Source of the DNA: an uncultured Lachnospiraceae bacterium | GTDB lineage: Bacteria; Bacillota; Clostridia; Lachnospirales; Lachnospiraceae | Assembly (NCBI GenBank): GCA_947626915.1 | Contig: CANQUA010000016.1 | Location: 1 to 47,409 of the forward strand | Length of the DNA stretch: 47,409 nt | Reading direction: 5' to 3' | Part shown: positions 34,079-44,396 of the stretch, one piece after another | How the letters are laid out: each line of letters opens with the position of its first letter | Numbering within the stretch: position 1 is the first letter of the stretch | The notes under the pieces: generated by a model | Database searches by the model: none | Seen by the model: only the letters and a program-made list of their open reading frames with translations | What the model was told of the DNA's origin: nothing | Position numbers and translations under genes: made by a program

Positions 34079-35245
34079 TTACCAGAATTTCTTTTTCTTC
34101 TTTCCGCCCTCATCGCTGCCGCCGTCCGACCTGCCCGTCATCAGCTCGTCGAACTGCCGCAAGGCCTGGCGCTGTTCCTCGTTCATGCGCTCCGGCACCT
34201 GGACCACCAGCGTCACATAGTGATCGCCGCGGATGCTCTTATTGCGGACGGAAGGCACGCCCTTGCCCTTCAGCCTTACCTTGGTATCGGTCTGCGTGCC
34301 GGCCTTTACTTCATACTCTACCTGGCCGTCCACGGTCTTGATCGTGATCGGCCCGCCCAGCGCCGCCCTGGCAAACGAGATCGGCACCGTCGAATAAATG
34401 TCCATATCCTTGCGGATAAAGACCGGATGCTTGGAGACCACCGCCGTCACCAGCAGATCGCCCCGCTCGCCGCCGTTGGTTCCCGGCTCCCCGGCTCCTA
34501 CGCTGCGGACGCTCATACCGTCGTCGATGCCGGCCGGCATTGTCACTTTCAGCTTCTTTTTGCGGACCGTGTAACCGGTTCCCCGGCAGTCCGGACATTT
34601 CTCGCGGATGACCTGACCGCTGCCGTTGCAGTCCGGGCAGGTGGTCACATTCTGCATCGTGCCCAGGGGTGTGCGGCTGGTATAAACAATCTTGCCCTTG
34701 CCCTGGCATTTGGAACAGGTTTCTTTCGACGTACCCGCTCTCGCCCCCGTGCCGCGGCAGGACGGACATTCCTCTTTATAATTGATCTCAATCTCTTTCT
34801 CGCAGCCAAATACCGCTTCCTCAAACGTCAGACGCACGCTGGTCTGAACATTGGCTCCGCGCGAGGGGCCGTTGTAGCGGGAACTCCTGGTGCTCCTTCC
34901 GCCGCCAAACAAATCGCCGAACAGGTCGCCGAAGATATCGCCCATATCCGCGCCGTCGAAACCGCCAAACCCGCCGAAGCCGCCGTAACCTCCGTAGCCG
35001 CCGCCCGCGCCGCTGTCGAACGCCGCATGGCCGAACTGGTCATACTGCCTGCGCTTTTCAGGGTCGCTTAAGACCTGATAAGCTTCGGAGACTTCCTTAA
35101 ACTTTTCCTCCGCATCCTTGTCGCCCGGATTCGCGTCAGGATGGTATTTTTTTCCCAGGGTCCTGTAGGCTTTTTTTAATGTGGCGTCGTCCGCATCCTT
35201 AGGTACGCCCAGAACTTCATAGTAATCTCTCTTGGTCTCTGCCAT
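34079..35245 (-). CDS. dnaJ: Chaperone protein DnaJ
   Basis: A 388-residue type I J-protein that delivers substrate to DnaK and stimulates its ATPase. The J-domain HPD is in [10 protein letters not shown], followed by a Gly/Phe-rich linker ([12 protein letters not shown]) and four zinc repeats ([32 protein letters not shown]). It ends in a lysine-rich KKKKKFW. Last gene of the hrcA-grpE-dnaK-dnaJ operon. The ribosome site is modest and lies beside two AGGTTA motifs. Confidence 0.98.
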   Translation of the reverse strand: MAETKRDYYEVLGVPKDADDATLKKAYRTLGKKYHPDANPGDKDAEEKFKEVSEAYQVLSDPEKRRQYDQFGHAAFDSGAGGGYGGYGGFGGFGGFDGADMGDIFGDLFGDLFGGGRSTRSSRYNGPSRGANVQTSVRLTFEEAVFGCEKEIEINYKEECPSCRGTGARAGTSKETCSKCQGKGKIVYTSRTPLGTMQNVTTCPDCNGSGQVIREKCPDCRGTGYTVRKKKLKVTMPAGIDDGMSVRSVGAGEPGTNGGERGDLLVTAVVSKHPVFIRKDMDIYSTVPISFARAALGGPITIKTVDGQVEYEVKAGTQTDTKVRLKGKGVPSVRNKSIRGDHYVTLVVQVPERMNEEQRQALRQFDELMTGRSDGGSDEGGKKKKKFW

Positions 35246-35255
35246 ATTATCCTAA

Positions 35256-35276
35256 TAACCTTTCCGCCTGTAACCT
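35256..35276 (-). promoter_or_regulatory. AGGTTAY pair upstream of dnaJ
   Basis: AGGTTAT (35256-35261 core) and AGGTTAC (35271-35276 core) lie 10-30 bases upstream of the dnaJ ATG on the minus strand, next to its ribosome site. Confidence 0.35.
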
Positions 35277-35319
35277 CTGCCGGCATAATCCTGCAGCCGC
35301 ACAGGCCATATGTATAACC

Positions 35320-35355
35320 GCAGAAAAGTGTTGTAGAGTTTACAACACTTTCTGC
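35320..35355 (-). promoter_or_regulatory. Strong hairpin in the dnaK-dnaJ gap
   Basis: Arms GCAGAAAAGTGTTGTA (35320-35335) and TACAACACTTTCTGC (35341-35355) pair with a single bulge around a 5-base loop. No U-run follows on either strand, so it is more likely an mRNA-stabilising or processing element setting the DnaK:DnaJ ratio than a terminator. Confidence 0.65.
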
Positions 35356-35380
35356 TGGCTGACAGGTTATACGCCCTGTA

Positions 35381-37330
<1,950 letters not shown>

Positions 37331-37414
37331 TTACGTCCCGGCTGACAGCCCCATCCGTTTTTCCGGAAACGGTCTCCGCACCGGCGGCCCGCTCCGCCCG
37401 CGGCGCGCGCACAA

Positions 37415-38155
37415 TCAGTTTGCCACCTGCACCATACTGTGACGGACTACGCTGTCACGGTACATATAACCTTTCTGGAGTTCCTGCGCCACCACATTCT
37501 CCCCCAGGTTCTCATCCTCCACATGCATCACCGCATTGTGGAAATTGGGATCGAACGGCTGGCCCACGGCTTCAATGGGCTTCACGCCCGCGTCTTCCAG
37601 ATTTTTCAAAAGCTGCTTATAAATCATCTCCATCCCGTCTGCAAAAGGCGTACCCTTCACATCCTCCGGCATGGAGGACAGCCCCCGTTCAAAATTGTCG
37701 ATCACCGGCAGGACCCGCTCGATGATGTCTTTCGCTCCGATTTCAAACATGGCCGATTTCTCTTTTTCCGTCCGTTTCCGGAAATTATCGAACTCCGCCA
37801 TGCTTCTGCGAAGCTGATCCGTCAGCTCCTCGATCTTTATGTCCTTCGGGTCCTTCTTTTCTTTCTTCCGCCCGAAAACATGCCACTTGCCGTCAGCGGA
37901 CTGTTTCGGTTCGCCGGACGATTCCGCCTCCCCGCTTTCCTCCTCCGGAGCTTCCGCCTCTGCGCTCTCCTGCGCGGTATCGGTTTCGCCGCTGCTTTCC
38001 GGCTGGGTCCCGGCTTTCTCCGCTTCCCCGCCGGAAGCCTCCGCGGTCTCCGTCTCCGGTTCTGCCGCTCCGTCTGCGGTTTCCGCAGTGCCGGCCGCGT
38101 CTTTTACCGGTTCTGCATTTGCCTCATAGGCTTCTTCGTGCTGCTCTCTCTCCAC
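37415..38155 (-). CDS. grpE: Nucleotide exchange factor GrpE
   Basis: A 246-residue GrpE, exchange factor for DnaK. The family region starts near residue 95 (LRRSMAEFDNFRKRTEKEK) and contains the conserved LLPVIDNFERGL-like and GVKPIEAVGQPFDPNFHNAVMHVED segments. The first ~85 residues are an acidic, Ala/Glu-rich, probably disordered extension, longer than in most relatives. GTG start, 7 bases after the hrcA stop. Confidence 0.97.
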   Translation of the reverse strand: MEREQHEEAYEANAEPVKDAAGTAETADGAAEPETETAEASGGEAEKAGTQPESSGETDTAQESAEAEAPEEESGEAESSGEPKQSADGKWHVFGRKKEKKDPKDIKIEELTDQLRRSMAEFDNFRKRTEKEKSAMFEIGAKDIIERVLPVIDNFERGLSSMPEDVKGTPFADGMEMIYKQLLKNLEDAGVKPIEAVGQPFDPNFHNAVMHVEDENLGENVVAQELQKGYMYRDSVVRHSMVQVAN

Positions 38156-38162
38156 GGTTCAT

Positions 38163-39194
38163 CTACCTTTCTTCTTTTTTAAAAGCGGCATCCAGCTGCG
38201 TCATCACGGTCCGCAGCGTCTTCAGGACCTTCTCGTAATCCATGCGCTTCGGTCCTATGATACCAATCGTACCCCGGATGCCCTCGCCTAATTCATAATT
38301 TGCCGTCACAACGCTGCAGTCCCGCATGGCCTGAACCTGAGATTCCTCGCCGATATACACCTGTATGCCGGTCTCTCCCTTCTCATCTCCGCCCACCAGA
38401 TCTTTCAGCGTCTCCGTATGTTCCAGCGTACTTAAAAGCTCGCTGGCCTTCTGGTTGTCGCTCAGCTCCGGATACTTGAAAATGTTCGTGGCGCCGCTGG
38501 TGTAGATCTGCAGGTCCTCGGAATCCGCATGGATCACCTCCGCCACATGGCTGAGCACCAGATCCACGATCCCGGCGTGGGATCCAGCCTGCTGCTTCAT
38601 GCGGCTGATGATCTCCAGATTGATCTCCTCAATGGTCAGCCCGTTCAGATTGCTGTTCAGAAGAATGTTCATGTTCAGCAATTCTTCGTCGCTTAACTGT
38701 TCCGTCACCGGAACGATCGTGTTCTTGATCAGGTTCCCTTCCAGGACCGTAACGATCAGGAGCTTCCCTTCGTCCACCCTGGACAGCTGCAAAAACTTCA
38801 GCTTATTTTCATGATACCGGGGGCCGCTGATCAGCGCCGCGTAATTCGTATCGCGGGCCAGCAGCTTCGCCAGCTTCTTAAGCACCGATTCCAGCCGGTC
38901 CACTCTCTGAATCATCAGCTCCTGGATTTCCGCGACCTCGCTGTTTTTCTCCTGCAGGATCTGGTCCACATAAAAACGGTACCCTTTATCGGAAGGAATC
39001 CGTCCCGCCGAGGTATGCGGCTGCACAATGTAGCCCATCTCCTCCAGGTCGGACATCTCATTGCGGATCGTAGCGGAACTCCATTTGGACTCCACATACT
39101 TGGAAATGGTCCTGGAACCTACCGGCTCCCCCGTATCCATGTAATTCTTGATGATCGCCTTTAATATGGTAATCTTCCGTTCATCCAGTTCCAC
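38163..39194 (-). CDS. hrcA: Heat-shock repressor HrcA
   Basis: About 343 residues. HrcA represses class I heat-shock genes by binding CIRCE and needs GroEL for activity. The N-terminal winged helix shows ELDERKITILKAIIKNYMDTGEPVGSRTISKY and SATIRNEMSDLEEMGYI. I prefer the GTG at 39194 (VELDERK), with GGAAGGG about 10 bases upstream; a GTG at 39203 is also possible. The frame runs on to an ATG at 39233, but that codon lies inside the CIRCE operator. First gene of the dnaK operon. Confidence 0.95.
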   Translation of the reverse strand: MELDERKITILKAIIKNYMDTGEPVGSRTISKYVESKWSSATIRNEMSDLEEMGYIVQPHTSAGRIPSDKGYRFYVDQILQEKNSEVAEIQELMIQRVDRLESVLKKLAKLLARDTNYAALISGPRYHENKLKFLQLSRVDEGKLLIVTVLEGNLIKNTIVPVTEQLSDEELLNMNILLNSNLNGLTIEEINLEIISRMKQQAGSHAGIVDLVLSHVAEVIHADSEDLQIYTSGATNIFKYPELSDNQKASELLSTLEHTETLKDLVGGDEKGETGIQVYIGEESQVQAMRDCSVVTANYELGEGIRGTIGIIGPKRMDYEKVLKTLRTVMTQLDAAFKKEER

Positions 39195-39222
39195 GGTCCG
39201 CACTCCCTTCCTTTTAAAGTTG

Positions 39223-39249
39223 TTAGCACTCATTTGAATCGAGTGCTAA
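39223..39249. promoter_or_regulatory. CIRCE operator (HrcA binding site)
   Basis: Perfect consensus inverted repeat TTAGCACTC-N9-GAGTGCTAA between the promoter and hrcA. It implies HrcA autoregulation and heat induction of the whole operon. Confidence 0.98.
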
Positions 39250-39262
39250 TCCTTATGCTCTT

Positions 39263-39291
39263 ACTATATTACGATATCCACTTTTTGTCAA
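39263..39291 (-). promoter_or_regulatory. Sigma-A promoter of the hrcA-grpE-dnaK-dnaJ operon
   Basis: TTGACA (39286-39291), 17 bp, TATAGT (39263-39268) on the minus strand. CIRCE lies just downstream, at or near the transcription start. Confidence 0.88.
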
Positions 39292-39345
39292 TACCCTTTT
39301 TAAAAAAATAAATCCTCCGAATTTCTTACGCTTTTCCAAAAGGGC

Positions 39346-39373
39346 TTGACTTTTAACATTTTTGTAATATAAT
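39346..39373 (+). promoter_or_regulatory. Promoter of the 3D-domain protein gene
   Basis: TTGACT (39346-39351), 16 bp, TATAAT (39368-39373) on the plus strand, about 50 bases before the ATG and divergent from the hrcA promoter. Confidence 0.75.
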
Positions 39374-39421
39374 TGTAAATGAATCCATGATATTCTTTAA
39401 ATTTTACGAGGTATTGTCGCT

Positions 39422-40348
39422 ATGAGATTTCATTCTAACCATAAATGGCTCACCGTCTCCGCCGCACTGGCTCTGGGGATGCTCTTTTGTTTCCCCTCCG
39501 CGGCCGCTGTGGACGGGCAGCTGGAATGGGCCGATTCCGGGCAGATCGTCGGATGGGCCTGGGATACCGAGGACGACGGCCGGATCCTGGACGTCGACAT
39601 TACCGTTACGCCGGAAAACCCGGAGATTCCCGCCCAGACATGGACGGTGCAGGCTGACGTACTCTGCGGCGCCGAAAGCGGTTATGCCAGCCACGGATTT
39701 GTCTGCCCTATCGACTGGAACGCATTTACGGACACCTCCTTTTCGATTTCCGCCTGCGTACACGAAGACGATACTTTCACCCCGCTGGACGGAGTGATCC
39801 TGTATGATATCTCCTGCACGAAACCGGTCTATTCTTCAGCTGACAGTTCATCGGGGGAAATCCCCTTCGCGGCTCCGCTTTCCGTCTCCGCTGTCTCAGC
39901 GAACGGATGCATTCTGGGCGCTCCCGGAAGCGCTGACGACCAGACGCCGGCGGATGTCATTGTCGGCCCGGAGCTGACCGTGCTGGATATCAAGACGGAC
40001 GCAGATCTCTATACGGACGCCGCGGATCCTTCCGTGAAATACCGCAAAGGAGCGTCTCTCGGCACCCATGTCACCACCGGATACTGTACCTGCGAACTCT
40101 GCTCCGGAGGCTGGGGCAGGACCTACAGCGGCACGATCCCCCAGGCCAACCGCACCGTTTCCGCCGATATCCGCATCTATCCCATCGGCACGAAGCTGAT
40201 CATAGGCGACGTGCTCTACACGGTGGAGGACATCGGGGACAATGTGGTCGGCAACCACATCGATATTTATTATGATAATCACGCTGCCGCAGAAGGCCAC
40301 GGGAAGCAAACAGCCGAGGTATTCCTGGCGGAGCCGGTGACAGACTAA
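39422..40348 (+). CDS. Secreted protein with C-terminal 3D (double-psi beta-barrel) domain
   Basis: A 308-residue exported protein: signal peptide (about 1-29), an N-terminal module with a GWAWD motif (44-48) and paired cysteines (82/95), a Ser/Ala-rich linker (about 135-210), and a C-terminal 3D domain (about 215-303). The conserved aspartates are in SADIRIYPIGT (Asp249), VEDIGD (Asp270) and NHIDIYYDNH (Asp281). 3D domains occur in peptidoglycan lytic enzymes such as MltA and Rpf/YuiC-like proteins, so a cell-wall role is likely. A cysteine cluster YCTCELC (221-227) at the domain start is unusual. Monocistronic, with its own promoter and terminator. Confidence 0.85.
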   Translation: MRFHSNHKWLTVSAALALGMLFCFPSAAAVDGQLEWADSGQIVGWAWDTEDDGRILDVDITVTPENPEIPAQTWTVQADVLCGAESGYASHGFVCPIDWNAFTDTSFSISACVHEDDTFTPLDGVILYDISCTKPVYSSADSSSGEIPFAAPLSVSAVSANGCILGAPGSADDQTPADVIVGPELTVLDIKTDADLYTDAADPSVKYRKGASLGTHVTTGYCTCELCSGGWGRTYSGTIPQANRTVSADIRIYPIGTKLIIGDVLYTVEDIGDNVVGNHIDIYYDNHAAAEGHGKQTAEVFLAEPVTD

Positions 40349-40369
40349 CATCCGGAAAATTACATAGTA

Positions 40370-40413
40370 AAAAATATCCTCTGCCGGCTCCATCGTCCGG
40401 GGAGGATATTTTT
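40370..40413. terminator. Bidirectional terminator between the 3D and GNAT genes
   Basis: AAAAATATCCTC (40370-40381) / GAGGATATTTTT (40402-40413) gives a T-run on both strands and serves the two convergent genes. Confidence 0.85.
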
Positions 40414-40501
40414 ATGACCGATCTTCTATTCGAACAAACATTTCTCTGCTCACACGGCTGAAAACGCGAAACCCTTCCGTCCGGCTTAAGCGCCGGACAT
40501 A

Positions 40502-41005
40502 TTAACCGATTCCGCGCCCCGTTTTCTGAAAAGCCAGCCGCTCGTCCCCATTTTCCAGATGAATAATGCCGCAGTACGTAAACCCATTTTTCTTAAGCAT
40601 ATTCTGCATAACCAGGTTATCCCGATGGGTATCGATCCGCAGGCTCCCGCACCGCGCAAACGCCCAGCCGACGCAGAACGAACCGGCTCCTTTTACAATG
40701 CCGGAGGCGGCGATCCGGTGCACCACGCCGTATGGGCCGTCGTCGATCCAGCGGCCCTGTTCAATGATCCGGTACGTCGGGTCTTCCCCTATCCGGAAAT
40801 AAAATACCGCCGCGATCTCCTCTCCCGCCATGCAGACATAGGAATCTCCCGCCTCAATGTCTCTCTTCACCTGTTCCGCCGGGGGATTCACATTGCCCCA
40901 CTGGTTGGGGTTGCCGTGTTCCGCCATAAACTGCCGGGCGTGGGCGTAAATCTTCAGAATCTGCTCCAACTGTCCCATGTCCGCCTTTCGGATCTCCCAT
41001 TTCAT
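40502..41005 (-). CDS. GNAT-family N-acetyltransferase
   Basis: A 167-residue GNAT acetyltransferase, cytoplasmic, acceptor unknown. It starts MKWEIRKADMGQLEQILKIYAHARQFMAEHGNPNQWG, typical of a large Bacillota subfamily, and the acetyl-CoA region lies around HRIAASGIVKGAGSF with RIDTHRDNLVMQNMLKKNGF. The ATG at 41005 is chosen for a GGAAG site upstream and homology; the frame opens at 41044. It is separated by 80 bases from the aldo/keto reductase. Confidence 0.9.
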   Translation of the reverse strand: MKWEIRKADMGQLEQILKIYAHARQFMAEHGNPNQWGNVNPPAEQVKRDIEAGDSYVCMAGEEIAAVFYFRIGEDPTYRIIEQGRWIDDGPYGVVHRIAASGIVKGAGSFCVGWAFARCGSLRIDTHRDNLVMQNMLKKNGFTYCGIIHLENGDERLAFQKTGRGIG

Positions 41006-41085
41006 TGCCGTCTTCCTCTCCTGCCGGTCCTGCCGCGCCCCCAAATACGGAGCCGGACTCCGGCCCGCATCCGGACGCTCTTCCC

Positions 41086-42198
41086 CTACGCCTTCATAAC
41101 CCCGGCAATCTCTTTCATCACTTCGCTGACTTTGATATGCTGCGGGCAGACCTGCTCACACTTGCGGCAGGCGCGGCACTGGTCAGAACGGACCTCCAAC
41201 GCCTCATAGGCTTCACGGGCCGCTCTTTTTCCCCGCACCCCCATGACATTGTAGGCCCTGAAGATCTCCGGGATATTCAGGCCGAACGGACATGGCATAC
41301 AATACGCGCAGCCGGTGCAGCCCACCATGGACATCCTGTCATAGATGTCCTTAACTTTCCCGTATACCTCCGTCTCCTCCGCGCTCAGCATACCGACGCC
41401 GCTCCGGGCGGCGTAGACCAGGTTATCCTCCACCTGCTTCCGGCTGCTCATGCCGCTTAAGACCACGCCCACCTCCGGCTGGTTCCAAAGGAAATCCAGC
41501 GCGTGCTCTACCACCGTCTTGCCGGCCGGGAAAGCCGCGGCTACATGCTCGGACAGGTTCGCCAGGCGGCCGCCCAGAAGCGGTTCCATGATCACGACGC
41601 CCAGTCCCTTGCCCGCCGCGTAGCGCAGGCCCTCCGTGCCGGCCTGATCGTTGACATTGATGTAATTGTACTGAATCTGGCAGAACTCCCAGGCGTCCGT
41701 GTAATCCACGATCTCCTTGAACGTTTCCAGATTGTCATGGAACGAAAAGCCCAGATGCCGGATTTTCCCGGCCTCCTTCGCTTTCTTCATATGGTCGACC
41801 AGATGGAATTTCTTCACTTTATTCTCAAAATGGTCCCGCCCCAGGGCGTGCAGCAGATAGAAATCGATATGATCCGTCTGAAGCTTCCTGAGCTGCTCAT
41901 CCAGAACCGTGTCAAAATCCTCTTCTTTGCCCAGCTTCCACATCGGGCTTTTCGTCGCCAGATACACTTTCTCCCGGTAGCCGTCCTGCAGCGCTTTTCC
42001 TACGACCAGTTCGCTGGCGCCGTCATGGTACGGATACGCGGTGTCAATGTAATTCACGCCCTGATCGATGGCGTGCCGGATGATGGAAATCGCCTCCGCC
42101 TCATCCACGGAACCGTCCGCCAGAACCGGCAGCCGCATGCAGCCGAACCCCAGCGCGGAAACCTCTGCTCCCGTGTTGCCAAACTTACGATATTGCAT
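41086..42198 (-). CDS. Aldo/keto reductase with C-terminal 2[4Fe-4S] ferredoxin domain
   Basis: A 370-residue protein: a TIM-barrel aldo/keto reductase (MQYRKFGNTGAEVSALGFGCMRLP, with active-site NYIDTAYPYHDG and LATKSP) fused to a ferredoxin-like tail. Cysteines 294, 297, 300, 303 and 341, 344, 347, 351 form two CxxCxxCxxC(P)-type clusters. The family is widespread in anaerobes and of unknown substrate; the clusters suggest ferredoxin-linked electron transfer. The ATG at 42198 has GGAGG 7 bases upstream; the longer frame to 42423 is not credible. Confidence 0.92.
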   Translation of the reverse strand: MQYRKFGNTGAEVSALGFGCMRLPVLADGSVDEAEAISIIRHAIDQGVNYIDTAYPYHDGASELVVGKALQDGYREKVYLATKSPMWKLGKEEDFDTVLDEQLRKLQTDHIDFYLLHALGRDHFENKVKKFHLVDHMKKAKEAGKIRHLGFSFHDNLETFKEIVDYTDAWEFCQIQYNYINVNDQAGTEGLRYAAGKGLGVVIMEPLLGGRLANLSEHVAAAFPAGKTVVEHALDFLWNQPEVGVVLSGMSSRKQVEDNLVYAARSGVGMLSAEETEVYGKVKDIYDRMSMVGCTGCAYCMPCPFGLNIPEIFRAYNVMGVRGKRAAREAYEALEVRSDQCRACRKCEQVCPQHIKVSEVMKEIAGVMKA

Positions 42199-42224
42199 GT
42201 GACATCCTCCTTTTCTTTCCTTAC

Positions 42225-42253
42225 AGTATAACGCAGTTTCCGGAAAATGGCTA
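42225..42253 (-). promoter_or_regulatory. Predicted promoter of the aldo/keto reductase gene
   Basis: TAGCCA (42248-42253), 17 bp, TATACT (42225-42230) on the minus strand. The -10 is good and the -35 weak. Confidence 0.4.
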
Positions 42254-42373
42254 GTCCTTTTCGCGGCGGCGCGGCCGGATAAAACACAGACGCAGCCTCC
42301 GTAACGGTTCCCGCACAGCCGCCCGCTTCCGGACGCACCGCTGAACATCCGCCCGGATACACTGCCATGCCCG

Positions 42374-42416
42374 AAAAAAAGGACAGCCCCGGCGCTTCCG
42401 CCCAAGAGCTGTCCTT
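42374..42416 (-). terminator. Terminator downstream of the KDG kinase gene
   Basis: AAGGACAGC / GCTGTCCTT (42379-42387 and 42408-42416) followed by a T7 run on the minus strand (42374-42380), about 70 bases after the kinase stop. Confidence 0.85.
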
Positions 42417-42485
42417 CCTGCAAGCTTCCGTATGATTTTTCGCTGCGGTCCGCCCTGCGCCATCCCGGCGGGCCGGCGTTCTCTC

Positions 42486-43517
42486 CTATCTCTGCACGCG
42501 TCCGGAACCGTCGCCTCCGGCCAGCGCCTCCACATCGGCGCGGGTCACCAGATTGAAATCACCCGGGATCGTATGCTTCAGCGCCGAAGCCGCCACCGCG
42601 TATTCCAGGGACGCCTTCATGTCCTTACCGTCCAGCAGCCCGCAGATCAGGCCGGCCGCGAACGAATCTCCGCCGCCCACGCGGTCCACAATGGGGCTGA
42701 TGCGGTACTTCCGCGAATGATAAAACTCCCTCGTTGTTCCGTCCATGATGCAGGCGGACCAGCCGTTATCCGAGGCGCTGTAGCTCTCCCGCAGCGAACT
42801 GACGATATACTTAAATCCAAAACGGTCGGCCATCTGATTGAAAATATCCACATATCCGCTCAGCTCCAGCTCGCCCGAAGTCACGTCGGTGCTGCCCGGC
42901 TTAAAACCGAGGACCTTTTCCGCGTCCTCCTCATTGCCGATACAGACATCCACATACTGCATCAGCCCGGTCATGACTCTCTGGGCTTTTTCGGAAGACC
43001 ACAGTTTCTTGCGGAAATTCAGATCCACCGACACGGTCACACCATGGGCCCTGGCCGCCTTCAGCGCCGCCTCCGTCAATACGATCGCATCGTCGCTGAC
43101 TGCCGGCGTGATGCCGGTGAAATGGAACCAGTCGGCGTCCTTAAAAATATCGTCGAAATCAAACTCCTCCGGCTTCGCGGTGGAAATCGAACTGTGCGCC
43201 CGGTCGTAAACCACGTTGGAAGCCCGCATGGCGGAACCGGTTTCCAGATAATAAATGCCCAGCCGCTCGCCGCTCCTGGCGATGTGCTTCGTCCCGACGT
43301 TGTATTTGCGCAGAGCCGCCACGGCGCACTCCCCGATGGGGTTGGCCGGCACCGCGGTCACAAACTCCGCCTCATGTCCGTAATTGGCCAGAGAAACCGC
43401 CACATTCGCCTCGCCGCCGCCGTAATGGATGTCGAATTCATCCGCCTGAATGAATTTCTCGTTGTTGGGGGTGGACAGCCGCAGCATGATCTCACCCATT
43501 GTCACTATTTTTGCCAT
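42486..43517 (-). CDS. kdgK: PfkB-family 2-keto-3-deoxygluconate kinase
   Basis: A 343-residue PfkB sugar kinase. Marks are MAKIVTMGEIMLRLSTPNNEKFIQADEFDIHYGGGEANVA and the ATP/catalytic motif RVGGGDSFAAGLICG (catalytic Asp284). Its partner just upstream is a KDPG/KHG aldolase, so the pair probably converts 2-keto-3-deoxygluconate from uronate or pectin breakdown to pyruvate and glyceraldehyde-3-phosphate. The start at 43517 has GGAG 9-10 bases upstream. The 155-bp gap to the aldolase gene contains a duplicated piece of the aldolase 3' end. Confidence 0.9.
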   Translation of the reverse strand: MAKIVTMGEIMLRLSTPNNEKFIQADEFDIHYGGGEANVAVSLANYGHEAEFVTAVPANPIGECAVAALRKYNVGTKHIARSGERLGIYYLETGSAMRASNVVYDRAHSSISTAKPEEFDFDDIFKDADWFHFTGITPAVSDDAIVLTEAALKAARAHGVTVSVDLNFRKKLWSSEKAQRVMTGLMQYVDVCIGNEEDAEKVLGFKPGSTDVTSGELELSGYVDIFNQMADRFGFKYIVSSLRESYSASDNGWSACIMDGTTREFYHSRKYRISPIVDRVGGGDSFAAGLICGLLDGKDMKASLEYAVAASALKHTIPGDFNLVTRADVEALAGGDGSGRVQR

Positions 43518-43564
43518 TCTGTTTAATCTCCTTCTATCATGCAGTATGCGCATCCGCGCAGCGG

Positions 43565-43735
43565 GAAACCACCGGCGCGATTTCCCCTTAGTCCGCTTTT
43601 GCCGCGGCCACGGCGGCCACGAACTCTTTCGCCTTGGCCGTTACCGCCGCGAAACCGTCGGCGCGATTTCCCTTATTTCGCTTTTGCCGCGGCCACGGCG
43701 GCCACGAACTCTTTCGCCTTGGCCGTTACCGCCGC
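43565..43735. repeat. 85-bp tandem duplication of the aldolase gene's 3' end
   Basis: Copy 1 (43565-43650, 86 bp) and copy 2 (43651-43735, 85 bp) differ by only a few substitutions and one indel. Copy 2 encodes the C-terminus of the aldolase including its stop; copy 1 is the downstream remnant with an equivalent stop (KAD-stop instead of KAK-stop). The high identity points to a recent event. Confidence 0.92.
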
Positions 43736-44326
43736 GAAATCGCCGGTCTTTGCGCCCTTGGTCAGGCTGCTGCCGGTTCCCACCGCGTACGCGCCCGCCT
43801 TGATCCATTTGTCTACTTTGTCCACGTCCACGCCGCCGGATGGCATGAACTCACCCTGCGGAAGCGGTCCCTTGAACGAGCTGATCGCAGCCGGCCCCAG
43901 TATATTGCCGGGGAAGATCTTGATCACATCGCAGCCGGCTTCCAGGGCGGTAATCGCCTCGGTCGGAGTCATGACGCCGGGAAGCATCGGCACTCTGTAA
44001 CGGTTGCACAGCTTGATCGTCTCCACATTCAGACCGGGACTCACCACATAATTGGCTCCGGCCAGGATCACCTGTCTCGCGGTCTCCGGATCCAGCACGG
44101 TGCCGGCGCCGATCACAACCTTCTCATTGTTCCTGTACTTCTTCGCCATGGCCGCAATAAATTCCACCGGATTCCCCTCGTCCATCGTCATCGTGATCTC
44201 AATGAAATTGATGCCGCCCTCGATGATCGCGTCCACCACCTTTTCGCCCTGCTCCGGATTCTTCGCGCGGACCACAGCTACTAGGCAATCCTCATGCATC
44301 CTGGACAATACCTTCTCTTTTTTCAT
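43673..44326 (-). CDS. eda: KDPG/4-hydroxy-2-oxoglutarate aldolase
   Basis: A 217-residue class I aldolase cleaving 2-keto-3-deoxy-6-phosphogluconate. The catalytic glutamate is in NFIEITMTMDEG (Glu43) and the Schiff-base lysine in DVIKIFPGN (Lys136); GAGTVLDPETA and MPSGGVDVDKV bind phosphate. ATG at 44326 with AAAGGAG 8 bases upstream. First gene of an operon with kdgK; a consensus promoter and two palindromic operators lie directly upstream. The Ala/Lys-rich C-terminus lies in the duplicated segment. Confidence 0.95.
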   Translation of the reverse strand: MKKEKVLSRMHEDCLVAVVRAKNPEQGEKVVDAIIEGGINFIEITMTMDEGNPVEFIAAMAKKYRNNEKVVIGAGTVLDPETARQVILAGANYVVSPGLNVETIKLCNRYRVPMLPGVMTPTEAITALEAGCDVIKIFPGNILGPAAISSFKGPLPQGEFMPSGGVDVDKVDKWIKAGAYAVGTGSSLTKGAKTGDFAAVTAKAKEFVAAVAAAKAK

Positions 44327-44352
44327 GTTTGCACTCTCCTTTATTTTCATTG

Positions 44353-44384
44353 TTCGTATATACGAACTCGTTCCGTATACACGA
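44353..44384. promoter_or_regulatory. Twin palindromic operators upstream of eda-kdgK
   Basis: TTCGTATATACGAA (44353-44366) is a perfect 14-bp palindrome; a related TCCGTATACACGA lies at 44372-44384, centres 18 bp apart. Both lie between the -10 and the eda start, where a bound protein would repress. The IclR protein encoded next door is the obvious candidate. Confidence 0.75.
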
Positions 44385-44396
44385 TTTCATAATTAC

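Noticed and set aside
39195-39233. ATG at 39233 as the HrcA start
   Set aside because: The codon lies inside the CIRCE spacer with no ribosome site; GTG starts at 39203 or 39194 fit the family and spacing better.
42199-42423. 75-codon upstream extension of the aldo/keto reductase
   Set aside because: Reads through promoter and terminator sequence; the strong GGAGG site and the family start support 42198.
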